DNA from: Pogostemon cablin
Taxonomy: Eukaryota; Streptophyta; Magnoliopsida; Lamiales; Lamiaceae
DNA length: 64,000 nt
NCBI GenBank assembly: GCA_023678885.1
Contig: CM042983.1
Location: 24,596,279-24,660,278, forward strand
Direction of reading: 5' to 3'
Shown: positions 1-12,043 of the stretch, one piece after another
Layout of the letters: each line of letters begins with the position of its first letter
How positions within the stretch are numbered: the first letter of the stretch is position 1
Notes under the pieces: model-generated
Databases searched by the model: none
Told to the model about the DNA's origin: nothing
What the model saw: the letters and a program-made list of their open reading frames with translations, nothing else
Position numbers and translations under genes: made by a program

Positions 1-354
1 GATGACAGTTCTTCCATCCCTTGCAAGATTCTTGATGGCTTGTATGACGAAGAAGGAGGATGCGCTGTCGAGCCCTGTGGTGGGCTCGTCGAGAAACAGA
101 ATGCGTGGGCGGACAAGGATTTCGAGGGCGATGCTTAGTCTTTTCTTTTCGCCGCCGCTGATGCCTCTCATCTGCCAGTTTCCTATCTGTCTATCTGCAC
201 ATTCTTGGAGGCCCACTTCCATGATGGTTCCCTCTATGATGTCCCTCACCTCATGCTTGCTCATGGATGATGGAAGCCTCAAATGTGCTGAGTAGGTTAG
301 AGTTTCTCTCACTGTCAGTGTCCCTAACAGCACATCTTCTTGTGTCACATAAGC
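1..354 (-). CDS. ABCG exon 3 (partial)
   Basis: This exon begins after a GATGCAG acceptor in phase 0 and stays open to the window edge. It starts AYVTQEDVLLGTLTVRET and includes the signature ISGGEKKRLS and Walker B. It ends in the H-loop approach (GRTVI), so the H-loop histidine should lie just outside the window. Confidence 0.9.
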
Positions 355-3300
355 CTGCATCATCATTGATATATATGCGGACAACAAAATCTTGAATTAA
401 TTAACTTATTTGAATGTTTGTTCGGATTGAATTTCCTATTACACATTTGTTTCATAATATAAAAAAACTATATTTTAAGAGGATGTTTGTTTTAGGTTTA
501 AGTTTTTAATAAACAAGTAAATAGTGTTATTTTATGTTTGTTATATTTGTTTTGGGTTCAAGTTGGATAGGATCATGACACGTGTCAATTATTTAGAACG
601 TGGAATATAACATTGGAATACAAAATGAAACACTATGTTGGAATAGGTGATCCGATGCATATTTAGTCACTCTAGTATGGATCAAACACTAGTTTTTCCA
701 TGCCAAAATGGTGTAGCATCTCATATATTACACCTTCGGATGTGCAACACGTATGAACGAAAGTGATTTGTTCATATAACTAATGACACAAGAAATGTGT
801 ATGAAAATGAAAAGAAAATCCCGTAGTCTATTATGCATGTACTATATATATACATATATGTTATGTATGCGTGGAGAGATAAGGAACTTACAACAACACC
901 ATAGTCGAGCCTCCGCTTCTTACCATTAAGAAGAATATCTCCCATCATAACCACGTTTCTTGATAATCTACCTGAGCCCCACGTTCACATATATACATTT
1001 ATATTAGAGATGAATCACAACACTTGCATTTTAGTGTATGAAAATTGAGTTTAAATATAATTAGTTATGTGAACTCAAGTACATATTATATATCCACAAG
1101 TTTAATTAATATTTATTTGTAAGGTTTAGAACATTTAAGGTATAATTATCTTTATAATTTTTAAATAAAAGAATTTACATGTGAAATATTTAACACGAGA
1201 GTCATCACTCATAAAATCTTTTATGGGTTCGTTTATCATAGGAATAATTAATTACTCCTTCCATCTTGAAGAAGTTATCATTTTTTTTACAGAAATTAAG
1301 GAGTATAATAATTTAATGTAAAATGTAGTAAGAAAAATAATATTTTAATATATAGTGGTTAGTTGTATTAAATGTGTTTGTGGGCCATGAGAATAAATTA
1401 ATTATTTTTTGGGTGGTCCATGTACTAAAAAGGAAATGTGTCAACCTCTATGGGATAAACCAAAAAAAGAAAGTGTGTCAACTTCTATAGAACAGAGGGA
1501 GTACTATTTTATTCTTAATAAGGGTATTTCCTCTATCCCACAATAATGTTATGTATTTCCAATCTGAGCATCCAATAAAGATTTAGAGAGCAACTTGGGT
1601 AGAACCGATTCCACCAAATGAATTGTAGAACCTTTGTTCCCCACCTCTTCCTAATTACTATAATTAATTAATATGTGGTCCCCTTACAATTAATATTATT
1701 TTTTATTTTTTAATTTTATTATATTTAAAAGATCATTATACCCTAAAACCATAAACCTAAAAGTAAAATATACCCTAAACAACAAGGGTAAAATTACAAT
1801 TATACCACAAACCTTAAACCTTAGAAATAAAATATACCCTAAACTACGAGCGTGAAATTACAATTATACCCTAAACCTTAAACCCTTGGGGTAAAGTATA
1901 CCCTAAACCACAAGGGTGAAATTACAATTATACCTTAAATCCTAGGGGTGAAATATACCCTAAATTACAAGGGTGAAATTACAATTATACCCTAAATCCT
2001 AAACTCTAAAAATTAAATACACCATAAATTATAAGAGTGAAATTATAATTATGTCCCTAAAATTAAATAAATAAAAAATAGAAAAAAAATACAAACAACA
2101 TACCGTACAAAATGAAAAAAAAAACTAAATTATTAAATGAAACAATGAAACACACATTGAAGGTAAAGGGAGGAGGTTCCACCAATTCAATTTGGTGGAT
2201 TTTCCCACCCTAGTCATTGCCAAAGATTTAGTATTCCTTTTATAGTTAATAGGACTCACACAAAATATTTAAATATCTCCATATGACAGCAACATTATGG
2301 TAATATAACCACCCACTATAAATTAAAATATTATATATCTTACCTCAATGTATATTAAAATACCATAATTCTTAATCCTCGTGAATAAACAAAGGTAAAC
2401 GTTTTAATGAAGGATATTAATATTTGACTAATAAAATTAATTTTTTTAAAAGGGTATTACTATAATTTTGTATCAATCTTTTAATTACTCTCTCACTATT
2501 TTGTATTAAAATATTTCACAAATAAACATCAATAAATTATAAAACATTCATAAAAATTCATCTAATTTAATTTAAATCTATGATTAATTATCTTTTTTAC
2601 ATGCTGTTAAATTGAAAATTGATTGAAAAAAGAAAAAGAAAAATGGCTTTCGACATTTGATTGCGACTATATTTTGGTGGATCAGATAAAAACATAACCA
2701 CTGAAATTTTTTTTCTTAAATATATTTATTAGTTTTGTAATTATGGTAAAATTATTTTACACTTTCATAATAGATATTATTTTTTTATTAAAAATATTAT
2801 TGCTTTTTAAAAAAAAAATATTATTACTTTTTCATTGTTTTACTTTTTATTAATTTAATATTACTTTTTTATTATAAAAATTATAACTTTTTATTCGTCT
2901 CACAAAATTTTTTTTGATGGCACGGTCTCACACAAATCTTTATATTTTTATTTCAAGCCAAAATATTATAATTTGAAGGAATGACAAAATAAAGATAAAG
3001 AAGTGATTTAATAACAAAATCACTTTCATCATACATAGAGTGGAATTTCAGACCCTAAACTACGTTGTTTTTATTAGCTGTTGAGAAAATTTTCTGAATT
3101 TAATTGAAATTTGTCAATTCCGCAACGGTTGACGTGCCAATTAAATTACAATTTCTATAATAAATTTTCCTTTTTACTAATAATAATAATTAAGAAAAAA
3201 AGAGGAGATAGCTAGATTCCTATAAAATATAGTGGGAATGAATCATGAGAATAATTTAGTAGAGATGGCATGACATGATAGTAATAGTGTGGACAACTTA

Positions 3301-4022
3301 ATTAAACTCTTCAACGACTCTCCCCCACCCTCAATTAATTCTTGGATTTAGATGTTTCTTCAAACTTTTCTCTTCTTTTTAATTATCTTTCTTCATGCCC
3401 ATTTCTTTATAATATCCATCCAACTCACTCATCTCATTTTCATCATCCCTCAATTAATTACGCATTTAAACCTATTTATTTGTATGCCAACGCTCTAACC
3501 GATTGATTGACCCTCCCATAACTATCGAAAACTTCTAACATTTTAATAAAAAGTAATACTGGATCGATAAAAAATGACAATAGTCCAATTAAACGAATTC
3601 AATAAATAATTTGAACATAAATGAACAATAATAACATTTTTAAGTGAAAAGTGATATGTGGAGTACCAACCTGCTAAAGAATCAAGAAGGGTGGATTTGC
3701 CGGATCCGGAAGGGCCCATTATGGCCATGATCCGACCCGGTTCAGCATAACCGTTGAGCCCACTAAGCAGCTTCCTGATTGGTCCCTGCCCAAAGTTCGG
3801 CAGCATCACCGTCAGGTCCCGCCACACCAAGTGAGCTTCGCCGCCTTCCCGTGGCCACGGCGTTTCTTGATCGCGGCCAGAGCTGCCACCGCTGCCTCCA
3901 CCACAGCCAGATCTAAGAATAGGGGCGATGGCGGGGCCGGTATCGCGGCGGCTAGAGCCACTCCCGCCGCCGCGAGCTATGGCCCTACTACCACCGTCTC
4001 CACTCACCACCTCTATTTCCAT
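1..4022 (-). CDS. ABCG (white-brown complex) half-transporter, 5' part of gene, truncated by window edge
   Basis: This is a host gene for an ATP-binding cassette subfamily G half-transporter. Plant members export lipids, cuticular wax or cutin precursors and hormones across the plasma membrane, usually as dimers. Three exons read in one continuous frame: 4022-3671, 971-892 and 354-1. The first 262 residues hold a Gly/Ser/Arg-rich leader (residues 1-60), Walker A GPSGSGKST (103-111), the Q-loop glutamine (149), signature ISGGE (209-213) and Walker B ILFLDEP (229-235). The transmembrane half would lie beyond position 1. The start codon sits in GCCACCATGG, a near-ideal plant context. The nucleotide-binding domain looks closest to the ABCG11/ABCG12/ABCG15 (wax and cutin) clade, but that is from family knowledge and the exact orthologue cannot be fixed. 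No frameshift or stop is seen in the exons, so the gene looks functional. Confidence 0.92.
892..971 (-). CDS. ABCG exon 2
   Basis: An 80-nt exon follows a CTCAG acceptor at 976-972 and ends at a GTAAGT donor (891-886). It restores the frame of exon 1 and encodes the segment containing LLNGKKRRLDYGVV, typical of the ABCG nucleotide-binding domain between Walker A and the Q-loop. Confidence 0.88.
1255..1501. mobile_element. Stowaway-type MITE in ABCG intron 1
   Basis: A 247-bp non-autonomous Tc1/mariner-type element. Its ends are inverted repeats of the CTCCTTCCATC / CAGAGGGAG kind, flanked by TA dinucleotides (1253-1254 and 1502-1503), the Stowaway target duplication. It has no coding capacity and should be removed with the intron. 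Confidence 0.75.
1587..2221. mobile_element. Mutator-like MITE (635 bp) with internal minisatellite, in ABCG intron 1
   Basis: A 10-bp direct repeat AAAGATTTAG flanks the element (1577-1586 and 2222-2231). The termini are imperfect inverted repeats of about 45 bp; both arms contain a GGGT...ATCCACCAAAT...TAGAACC / GTGGAACC core. The 9-10 bp target duplication and long inverted repeats fit non-autonomous Mutator-like elements; no transposase is present. Confidence 0.7.
1736..2056. repeat. Minisatellite rich in CCCTAAA-like heptamers
   Basis: About five degenerate copies of a roughly 60-bp unit alternate TATACCCTAAACC with AAGGGTGAAATTACAATTATAC. It lies wholly inside the Mutator-like MITE and resembles degenerate plant telomere repeat, but the regular spacer shows it is a minisatellite rather than telomeric DNA. 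Confidence 0.7.
3671..4022 (-). CDS. ABCG exon 1
   Basis: This exon encodes the leader and Walker A. It ends after GCA-G with a GT donor at 3670-3669 (phase 1). It is far more GC-rich than the flanking introns, mainly because of the Gly/Ser/Ala-rich leader, which is variable in this family. Confidence 0.9.
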
Positions 4023-4129
4023 GGTGGCTGTGTGAATGGTGGCTGATGATATAGGTAGGCTTAGTTAAACACAAAAAAGGTGTTTGGCAAAGCGGAGTTA
4101 ATGAGTGAACTAATCAACTTCAATATTCA

Positions 4130-4160
4130 GCGAACCATGTTCATATATATGTGTCAAGAG
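4130..4160 (-). promoter_or_regulatory. Possible core promoter of the ABCG gene
   Basis: An AT-rich TATATAT stretch on the minus strand at about 4141-4150 lies roughly 120 bp upstream of the ABCG start codon, a plausible TATA position for a short 5' UTR. There is no other support. Confidence 0.3.
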
Positions 4161-4967
4161 TAGTTTGTTTTGAGTTAATGTAAATTGCTACCTACCTGAG
4201 GTTATTGGGTTAGTGTATGGGGTTGCATGGTTGCATTTAATGTGCAAAAATAAGGGAGGGGCAAGAGTTAGGCATTACTGACGAAAGGGTTCAAATCAAA
4301 AGAATTTAATTTGTGGGGTCCATATTGTTGGGAAATTTTATTTTAAGGATATTAGTTAGTTTGATTATTTAATAGGCTACGAGTTTGGATGAATATATTT
4401 ATAAGATTAAAAAACCGAATTTTAAGTTAGGAAATTAATGTATGCAGTTGATCAGTATTAGCAGAGGGATATAAAAGACTTGAAAAGATTGAAGAGAGTT
4501 TAAATGTTTTATAACATTTAAATCGAATAAATACTATAGTTTCAACAAAATTCTTTACTTTTTCTTTTATTGGTTCCTATACATTTCTTTAGCCTCTATA
4601 AAAGTAAATGTTTATAAAATAAATAACCTTTAATTACAAATTTAAAGATAATAAAAAATTCTTTTTACTCCCACCTCACACAGATAACTTATTTTATTAC
4701 TCATTTACCATCAAAAGTCAATAAAATTAATAAATAAATAAATTTTCTTAAACTCCATACCTACAATAAGGAGTTAGACGGGAGTCATGGAACGAAGAAG
4801 AGTGTATTATTTTATTATATTATTCATTTATACTATTTCTTTTTATCAAATAAAGCAGATTTTATTATTAAATTGATGATTATTCAACCTTACAAATATT
4901 GTTAAATTAACGACAGATTTTAAGAAACTTCTGAATAATTACTGCATATCGTAAGAGTAAAAATCTA

Positions 4968-5240
4968 CGCCTTAAAAGAGAGTTTGTTAATGAGACTCTC
5001 TCTTATGATTAACCAAGATTATAACTTTGCTTTTGACTTTGGGGAATGGCTCTTTTCCTTTGAAAACTATATTATTTCTATCATTCTATATTGACTATAA
5101 TGTAGATTTACGTCTTAAAAGAGAGATTGTTAACGAAACCTCCTCTTATGATTGACCAAGACCATACATAATTTGCTTTGACTTCGGAGAATGAATTAAA
5201 TATATCAAGTCATTTTCCTTTGAATACAATTTTGTTTCTC
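4968..5240. repeat. Imperfect tandem duplication, about 140-bp period
   Basis: Two copies share CTTAAAAGAGAG, CTCTTATGATT and ACCAAGA, followed by TTTTCCTTTGAA. The rest of the 4050-5700 interval is AT-rich, and I see no gene in it. Confidence 0.6.
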
Positions 5241-5699
5241 CCATTCCATATTAATCAGATGAATGCAGGTTGTATAAATATTGGAATTCCTTAAATTTCT
5301 TAGCAAATTGTCATGTATTAGAAGATGCCAAGCAGGATTAATATGCGATACCATGATCATCTTTGTTGAATTGTAATAGTATGAAAAAGTTTTATAAGCT
5401 ACTTAATTTACAAGTGAAGAAAATGTGTGAAATGGTTTCTTCTTCCTTTCTACATGAGCACAAAGAGTATCGACATTTACCATAACATTCCATGCTTTTG
5501 GAGATTTGTTTTTATTTGTAATCTTTACTTAATACTTTCCAAACAATATCTTGTACTTTGTTAGGAGCAAAACTACTTGAGAGTATAAATTCATGTACTT
5601 TTGAGTTTGATTTGATATCTCTTTGATTGAATTTGTTGTTATTACTTGCAAAATTGAATACTCTAGTTGTTACTAATAAAAGGGTACTTGAAAGGTATT

Positions 5700-7260
5700 T
5701 TGTCAAGTTTTGAATAGAAAAAGAGGGACAAAATGATCAAAAGTTGAACTTGAAGTCGATTGGGCGGAAAATATTTAAAGCTCAATCATCATCGAGCAAA
5801 GATGCTCGACTCTAAGGAAGAAGAGGAAAGCATGGAAGTCCGCTTAGTGCTTGCTGAGCAGAGCCACGATCTTGAGCGGTGGCCATGGAAGATGTGGCAA
5901 TTCACAAGAAAACTGGTCGATGCCTACGAGCATGCCCGCTTGATATCGAGCGGGAGCCACATGGAAGAGAGAACTCATGCCCAGCATCGAGCAATTGTGC
6001 TTGATCACCATTGAGTAGTGCCCTCGACTCCTAGCAGAGAGCCGAGCAAGGGTGCTCAATCTCGAGCACCATAAGTTGACGGTCCAGGTCTGTGTTTTAG
6101 ATCCGATTTTGCATCCCACTATAAAAGGCTCAGACTCAGAACATTAGAGGGGAATCAATACATTCTACATCGATCGCACTTTCACACTCCATACATCCCA
6201 TCTTTCACCTTCCATCTACCATATTTTTGGAGAGAAATCAAGATGGTGTTGTCTACTTGGTTCGAGACGGGAATCCTGGAAGAGACGGGAGTTGAAGTAG
6301 GGGAATCTACTCTACTTAGGGTATCCTCTAATTCTATTTCTTTCTTTGCAGCAATTAGACTCATAATTAGGGTTTATTACTCTTTCTGATTTACTTTTGT
6401 TATACCATTGGATAAACTTTTAATTAATAATGTTAGCGATTTAGACAGTTTGAATGATGTGATTTGATGTTTTTCGACTTTGATATACAACACTACAAAA
6501 TATTTATTTCCTTATTGAAGAAATGATTTGAGACTTCTATGATTGTATTTTGAATTATTATTCCTGTTATATTTTATGAAGTTAGCTCGAAATGAATTAT
6601 TATTTGGAATCTTGATTGTTGCATGAACATAGTAGTTTTGTGGCAGTTATAGAGGCTTAATCCATATAGCTTATAATTTCCAGAAAATCAGTAATGAATA
6701 TCAGATACCAAAGTAAAACATCATTACTTCGTAATTGAAAAGGGAATGTAGGATTAATGTCTTAGTACCTAAAAAGGAAAAATCTATTAATGCGCAAGTA
6801 CCTAGAAAGAGAACATCTTAATTCCATAAGTACCTAAAAAGGGAGAGAGGTTTAATCACTAGTCAATCCTAGGATTTTCATCTCATGATAAATACTAAAT
6901 CTCACTATCATAGTGGTCTAGTTTTACTTAGAGATCCTCCTATAAGAATCTGCAGAATAGTGAATCATAAGTCTAGAGAGTCAGTCACATGGTCAAATTG
7001 GATTGTCTTAGCATTACTAATCTTTTACCTTCAACACTTAAAAGTTTTCTCATAGTCATTAATTTTAGTTGTATTAATTTGATGCACTATAGTTTATTAA
7101 TCATCATTTTCAAAACCCAAATTTGTTTTAATTTAAAATACTCATAAATTGAATTTATTAATAGTTCTAGAACTATCTTGTGATTTTGATTTTGACTTGG
7201 TCACACGCGCAATGCAATTGATTCATTACACTTGAGGGTGAAATTATAATTCCTTAGGAA
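5700..7260 (+). mobile_element. Probable solo LTR, family S
   Basis: No open frame is credible, but the block has the architecture of the other Ty3/gypsy LTRs here: a cluster of TCGAGCA / TGCTCGA inverted motifs (5790-6075), a CTATAAAAGG box at 6119, a pyrimidine-rich early leader, then GTACCTA-AAAGG repeats (6765-6845), and a terminal segment in which GCAATTGAT follows CTTGGTC as in the LTR ends of element A. The exact termini and target duplication could not be found. Confidence 0.45.
6119..6128 (+). promoter_or_regulatory. TATA box of LTR S
   Basis: CTATAAAAGG lies about 45 bp downstream of the last TCGAGCA motif, in the same relative position as in the other LTRs. Confidence 0.5.
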
Positions 7261-8638
7261 AATTAGTGAACAAAAACAATTATTCTTCTGGTATTTTTTC
7301 CACCATATACTTGTAGGCTGAGCTCGTCGAATATAACCCATTACCATCTCCAAGAGTCTTCTCCTTCTTTAACCAAATGATACATGTCTAAACAAGACGT
7401 TAGATCATGGAGTGAATCCTTATTATTCCCTCAATTCCCTTTTTCAAGTTAGACACCAACTCCACTCATCTTACCCTGACACTCTAACATCGCTGACTTG
7501 AGCTTTCTGTTATCCACTTAATCTAAATATTCTAGGGAAAATATCTATTAAAGAGCCCTCCTCAATCCAACAGTCTGTCACAAAAAAGTTTTATCTGCTC
7601 TACATATTATTTTCTTTTAATCCCCTTTCATACCTCTACCCTCTTTCATCCATAAAATTTCACAGACATCTTTCCTGCTCCTGATACTCATGCTTCTTTT
7701 TACTCTTTACCTCTACCCAAACATAGGCTTTTTCCCCCACAAAAATCTTCACAATATTTAGATATAATAACTTTGACCCAAAACCTTTCCTAATTATTAT
7801 AACACTCTTCAAACCTAGTTTTCTACAGAAGGCCTCTACCCTCGAAGAATCCTCCCGTTAAAGCCCCATGCCAACACAAGGAATCCAGGCCACGTGTCTT
7901 TCCGAACTCTCGAGCTCACTCGAGACTCCACACCAAGAGCATTGCCCACTTTAACCTGAAAGGGACTGCCAGCGAAGTATCTCAGAGAGCACGCAGTCCA
8001 AGGGATGGCTTACTTTATAAGCCTTAGGCTACGATTCCCTTTATTAGCTTAGCTTAATTATTACCCACTGCCTCATATCCCCATCAATCAAGGGGAACAA
8101 TTATTAGAGTATTAATCAATGCGCCGACAAATATTAATTTTGGGAGAGAATATAAAATGTATGAATAAGAGTATCATGTAATCAGGAAGAGAGAGAACAC
8201 TTCCACCATTGCAACACTAAAGTAATAGAAGAAAAATATTACCTATCATGTAATCAAGAAGAGAGAGAACACTTTCACCATTGCAAAAATAAAGAAATAA
8301 AAGGAAAATATTACCTCAGAATATGTGGTAGGAGGAAGTCATGTGTGTAATTCCTTTCATTCCATACCATTCATGCCAACTCTATGTTAGATTAGTAGGG
8401 TTGTAACAACCACATTAATAGATGACCTACATGCAATAAAAACACGCTATCTGCTATCTACATATATTATGCTTAAAAATTTGAATGGATCAAATTTTTA
8501 ATATTTCATGAATCTTCTAATTCTTTTCTATAATTAATTTGAAAGTGTAAAAAAATAAATTGAATAATCGATCGGGTAATTCGGATACATTTTTAATATC
8601 CAAAATTCCAATTAAATTATAACTTCCAGTTCGTGTTA
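7260..8638. other. Intergenic region without recognisable gene
   Basis: I see no supported gene. The 7820-8000 stretch is less AT-rich and looks like decayed coding sequence, but no frame or family could be recognised. Confidence 0.5.
8176..8318. repeat. Direct tandem duplication, about 73-bp unit
   Basis: Two adjacent copies of ATCATGTAATCA(G)GAAGAGAGAGAACACTT(C)CACCATTGCA with AAAATATTACCT at each end differ at only a few positions, so the duplication is recent. Confidence 0.8.
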
Positions 8639-9924
8639 TGATCGTCGCTATTTTCACCTAAATATTTGTGTTATTTTCATATTATTTATCCCTTTCTCGT
8701 ATATTTGATAGTGTATTTCATCCGTTTAGAGATAATTTATGTTGTGAAAAAAATATTGTGAAAATGATCAAAATGTGTATAAAACAAGTCGAAAATGGAG
8801 CAAAACGAAGTCGGGAGTCGAAACAAATAAAGCATGAAGAACTATGTTGCAACTCGAGTCGAGTCCAAGCAGAAACTCGCACCAAGTTGAGTAGGTCGAC
8901 CAAGCTGGATGTTGACTTCAGCAACCTGAAACACTAACTTAGCTTCCCCGAAGTTGAGTTGCACAACTCAACTCGAGCTCCGTCACTGCCGAAGGATGCC
9001 TGCCAACGCATGCAGCAACTCACTCGAGCACAACTCGAGTCGAGTTTGGCCAATTTTTTCCCAAAGCTTGAGCAACGATTCTATAAGATTCCACTATTAT
9101 AAATATTGCATTTGCATGCTAATTACGGGAGTTATTCATTTCTGAAGCAGGAACTCACACTACACAACATAATTCACACACACATTCTCTCCATCCATTT
9201 TTACACCATTCCATCCATTCACACCTCAATTATCCATCAATTTCCACAATTCAAACTATAAATCTTCCACTCACCACCTTTCTAAGGAGGAGAACAACAT
9301 TTGAATAGGAATCGGGCTTGTTGAAGGAAGGATCTTCTCAAGTGACAAGGGAAGCAATTCATCTTTTGATTTGTTCTATTTCTCAATTTTTTTTGCATCA
9401 ATGAATTTTTGTAAGACATTTTGTAATGAATTCATGATGAAGTTGATAGACTAGTCTCATTGGTGAGACTAGCAATATGATTGGTTAGAGAATTTGGACT
9501 TGTAAATTTGTAATGATGAATTGAAGGGATTGTATGTATTTTCTATCATGAATACTTATTTCTTTATTCACCTGTTGATGTGCATGGTAAATTTTTCATG
9601 TCATATATTAGTTGGTGTGTGAACTCAATGTATGCTATGGTTGTTAATTGAATAATTTCTTCATGTGAGTTATTTCTATTATAAGTATGACTTGAGTTTG
9701 TGAAGACCAATGTATCCTTAAAATCTCATGATAGAACACTAGAAAGAGTTGCTTATGAAGGTGCTTGGACTAGTGAAAGGGTCTACCAATAAGAACTTAG
9801 TACCTCGAAAGGGAATAATGAGTATTGTGAAACACTCTTAGAAGCCTTTTTTATATTACTTAGGTAGTCTACATCTTTGTGTGTCTTGTAAAGGAGCACC
9901 TAGTGGAACTTGTGAGTGCATTTA
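8639..9924 (+). mobile_element. LTR of family H, left part (interrupted)
   Basis: It starts TGATCGTCGCTATTTTCACC, matching the start of the N-family LTR. It has a CTCGAGT / AACTCGAG inverted-motif cluster (8820-9050), a TATAAATA box (9098-9105) and an R/U5-like segment with GAGACTAGCAATATGA. It stops at 9924, where the Harbinger-like element begins; the sequence resumes at 23590. A second, uninterrupted copy of the junction at 24431-24780 shows the pre-insertion state. Confidence 0.65.
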
Positions 9925-10492
9925 CGACTAGATTGATATGATTGAATGAAATAACAGGGGAATGGAATGAACTTATGAATTGAATAATAATGAGAATGAA
10001 ATTATTAAAAAATATTTTTATCATGATTGGTATCGTTCAGGAATAACTCAAGTAATAGAATTTGTATTCCTTAATATTTCAATCTCATTAATAGTATTTT
10101 TATAATATTACATTTAAATTTAATTTATATAGAATATTAAATAAATTTAATTTTTAATGAAGATTTTATATATTTTAATTTTAATAATTATAGAAAAATA
10201 TTAAATTAAAAATAAAATAAAATATTAATATTTTTAAAATATAAATAAAATTTAAAATACAAATAAAAATTTTTATATATATTAAAAAATATTAAACTAT
10301 GTATAAAAAATTATATTTATATTTATATTACATGTATATATTCAATTTAATTAATAATATTAATTTTTTATATATAATCTACTAATTTTATTTTTAATAA
10401 ATATTAAAATAATTATATACATTTATATTTAAAAATTTTAAGAATTTAATTTAATTATATATTTTTTACCAATTTGAGTGTATAAAAATATA

Positions 10493-10725
10493 CTCCCTCC
10501 GTCCCCCTGATACGTATCCATTTTGTTATTTTGGTCCGTCCCAATACAAAGTATCCATTTTCTTTTTTGGGTTGATGTGACACACAAGGGGTCCACACTC
10601 AATACTAATACAAATACCCACTACATATTAAAATATTATTTCTCTCACCTCAATACACATTAAAATATTATACTCTTTAATTTACGTGAATAAAGTAAAT
10701 GGATACATTAGAGGGACGTAGGGAG
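10493..10725. mobile_element. Stowaway-type MITE
   Basis: 233 bp with CTCCCTCCGTCCC at the left and GAGGGACGTAGGGAG at the right, flanked by TA (10491-10492 and 10726-10727). It separates two AT-rich blocks that also occur, without this MITE, at 20629-20928 and 22988-23110. Confidence 0.85.
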
Positions 10726-10880
10726 TATAGTTTTTTATTTAGATTTTAAATGATTTATTATTTTATTTTTTATCAAATAATTTAATACAAATGATTTTAA
10801 TATTACATGTTAAGTAGAAAAATAGTAACATATTTATAATTATATAAATAAATGTTGTATAAATTAAAATAATATTATTT

Positions 10881-10887
<7 letters not shown>

Positions 10888-10957
<70 letters not shown>

Positions 10958-10980
10958 GTGTGAGAGAGAGAGAGAGAGAA
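10888..10980. repeat. (AT)n followed by (GA)n microsatellite
   Basis: About 65 bp of pure AT dinucleotide run into TGTGAGAGAGAGAGAGA. It occupies the same place in the unit as the (AT)n/(GT)n tract at 23119-23293. Confidence 0.9.
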
Positions 10981-11292
10981 TGAAATGGGCAATACCATGG
11001 GAGGTGGGAGGAATGCCCATTCCAACATGTAAGGGAATACACATTCCTTTGGAATCAAGATTCCTATTACTAACGGCTAGATTGATATGATTGAATGGAA
11101 TAATAGGGGAATTGAATGAACTTATGAATGGAATAGTAATGAGAATGAAATGATTAAAAATTATTTTTATCATGATTGGTATCGTTTAGGAATAACTCAA
11201 GTAATATAATTTGTATTCCTTAATTAATTTCAATCTCATTAATAGTATTTTTATAAATATTACATTTAAAATTTAATTTATATAAAATATTA

Positions 11293-11706
11293 AATTGATT
11301 AAAAGTTGAAGTTGCTTGGAACATCCTTGAGCAAGTAAGTAATTTATTTTATTGTTATTATAATATTATTTATTGTTGCCGCCTATTATGACCGGCTAAT
11401 TTCTTTGTGTTAAACCATACCTCTATAGATACATATTTCTTCTATGGATTCTATATCTATTTGATGTTAAGAATCTATGATTAATTATGTTAAGTTTGAT
11501 CAAGGTTGAGACTAAGGTTTGAGGTTGCAAAGAATAATATGGATTTAATGTTTTATGCCCTCAAGCCTATTTAGCCGATGAATGGCACTGTTTGGTGTTA
11601 TGGGGTTCTTTTATTAAATTCAATACATTTGATGTGGTCCTCAGTAAATTCCTTCTAGTCTCGTAATAGTACGTATGGGTCATACTTAATATAACATAAT
11701 CATACG
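11293..11706 (+). repeat. Left copy of the pararetroviral terminal repeat (leader region)
   Basis: Matches 20241-20628 from AAAAGTTGAAGT through TAGTCTCGTAATAGTAC, with small indels. It lies just 5' of the tRNA-Met primer site, as expected for part of the pregenomic RNA leader. Confidence 0.8.
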
Positions 11707-11721
11707 ATCCTTATTCCCAGA

Positions 11722-11733
11722 TGGTATCAGAGC
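11722..11733 (+). promoter_or_regulatory. Primer-binding site complementary to initiator tRNA-Met
   Basis: TGGTATCAGAGC, the standard caulimovirid minus-strand priming site, followed by CATGGGGG. It defines the start of reverse transcription of the viral genome. Confidence 0.85.
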
Positions 11734-11787
11734 CATGGGGGTATGATATGTATTTATTGATGGTTATGATTTAACACAAGATATATT

Positions 11788-12043
11788 ATGATGAACAATC
11801 TTATAGGATGTAAACAACATACTGTTAAAAATATTAGGATTGAAGAATATGATATTCCAAGAAATTTAGATAAATTAAATAATTGGACTATTCCTAAAAT
11901 TGAACCTAAGAAAATATATAAAATTGGTACTTTTGATATATTTAATCATAAACAGATAGTTAAAACTTCTGAATCTTCTATTCCTATACAGGATGAAGAA
12001 ATTGCTATTAGACTTTTAAATAATAGTGATATTGCACCTTATT
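11788..12043 (+). pseudogene. Pararetroviral ORF1, N-terminal segment
   Basis: An open frame begins 55 bp after the primer site and encodes an N-terminal region with no recognised domain. A LINE-derived insertion after 12043 breaks it, and the viral reading continues at 12869 in another frame. Confidence 0.6.

Noticed and set aside
1741..2056. Interstitial telomere sequence
   Set aside because: Heptamers are degenerate and interrupted by a fixed spacer; the block is inside a MITE.
5760..6014. 84-residue plus-strand frame and the overlapping 91-residue minus-strand frame
   Set aside because: Both lie in the motif cluster upstream of the LTR S TATA box and have no domain features.
10763..11173. 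136-residue minus-strand reading frame rich in Ile/Tyr
   Set aside because: It is translated from the (AT)n tract and its flanks; composition is that of the microsatellite.
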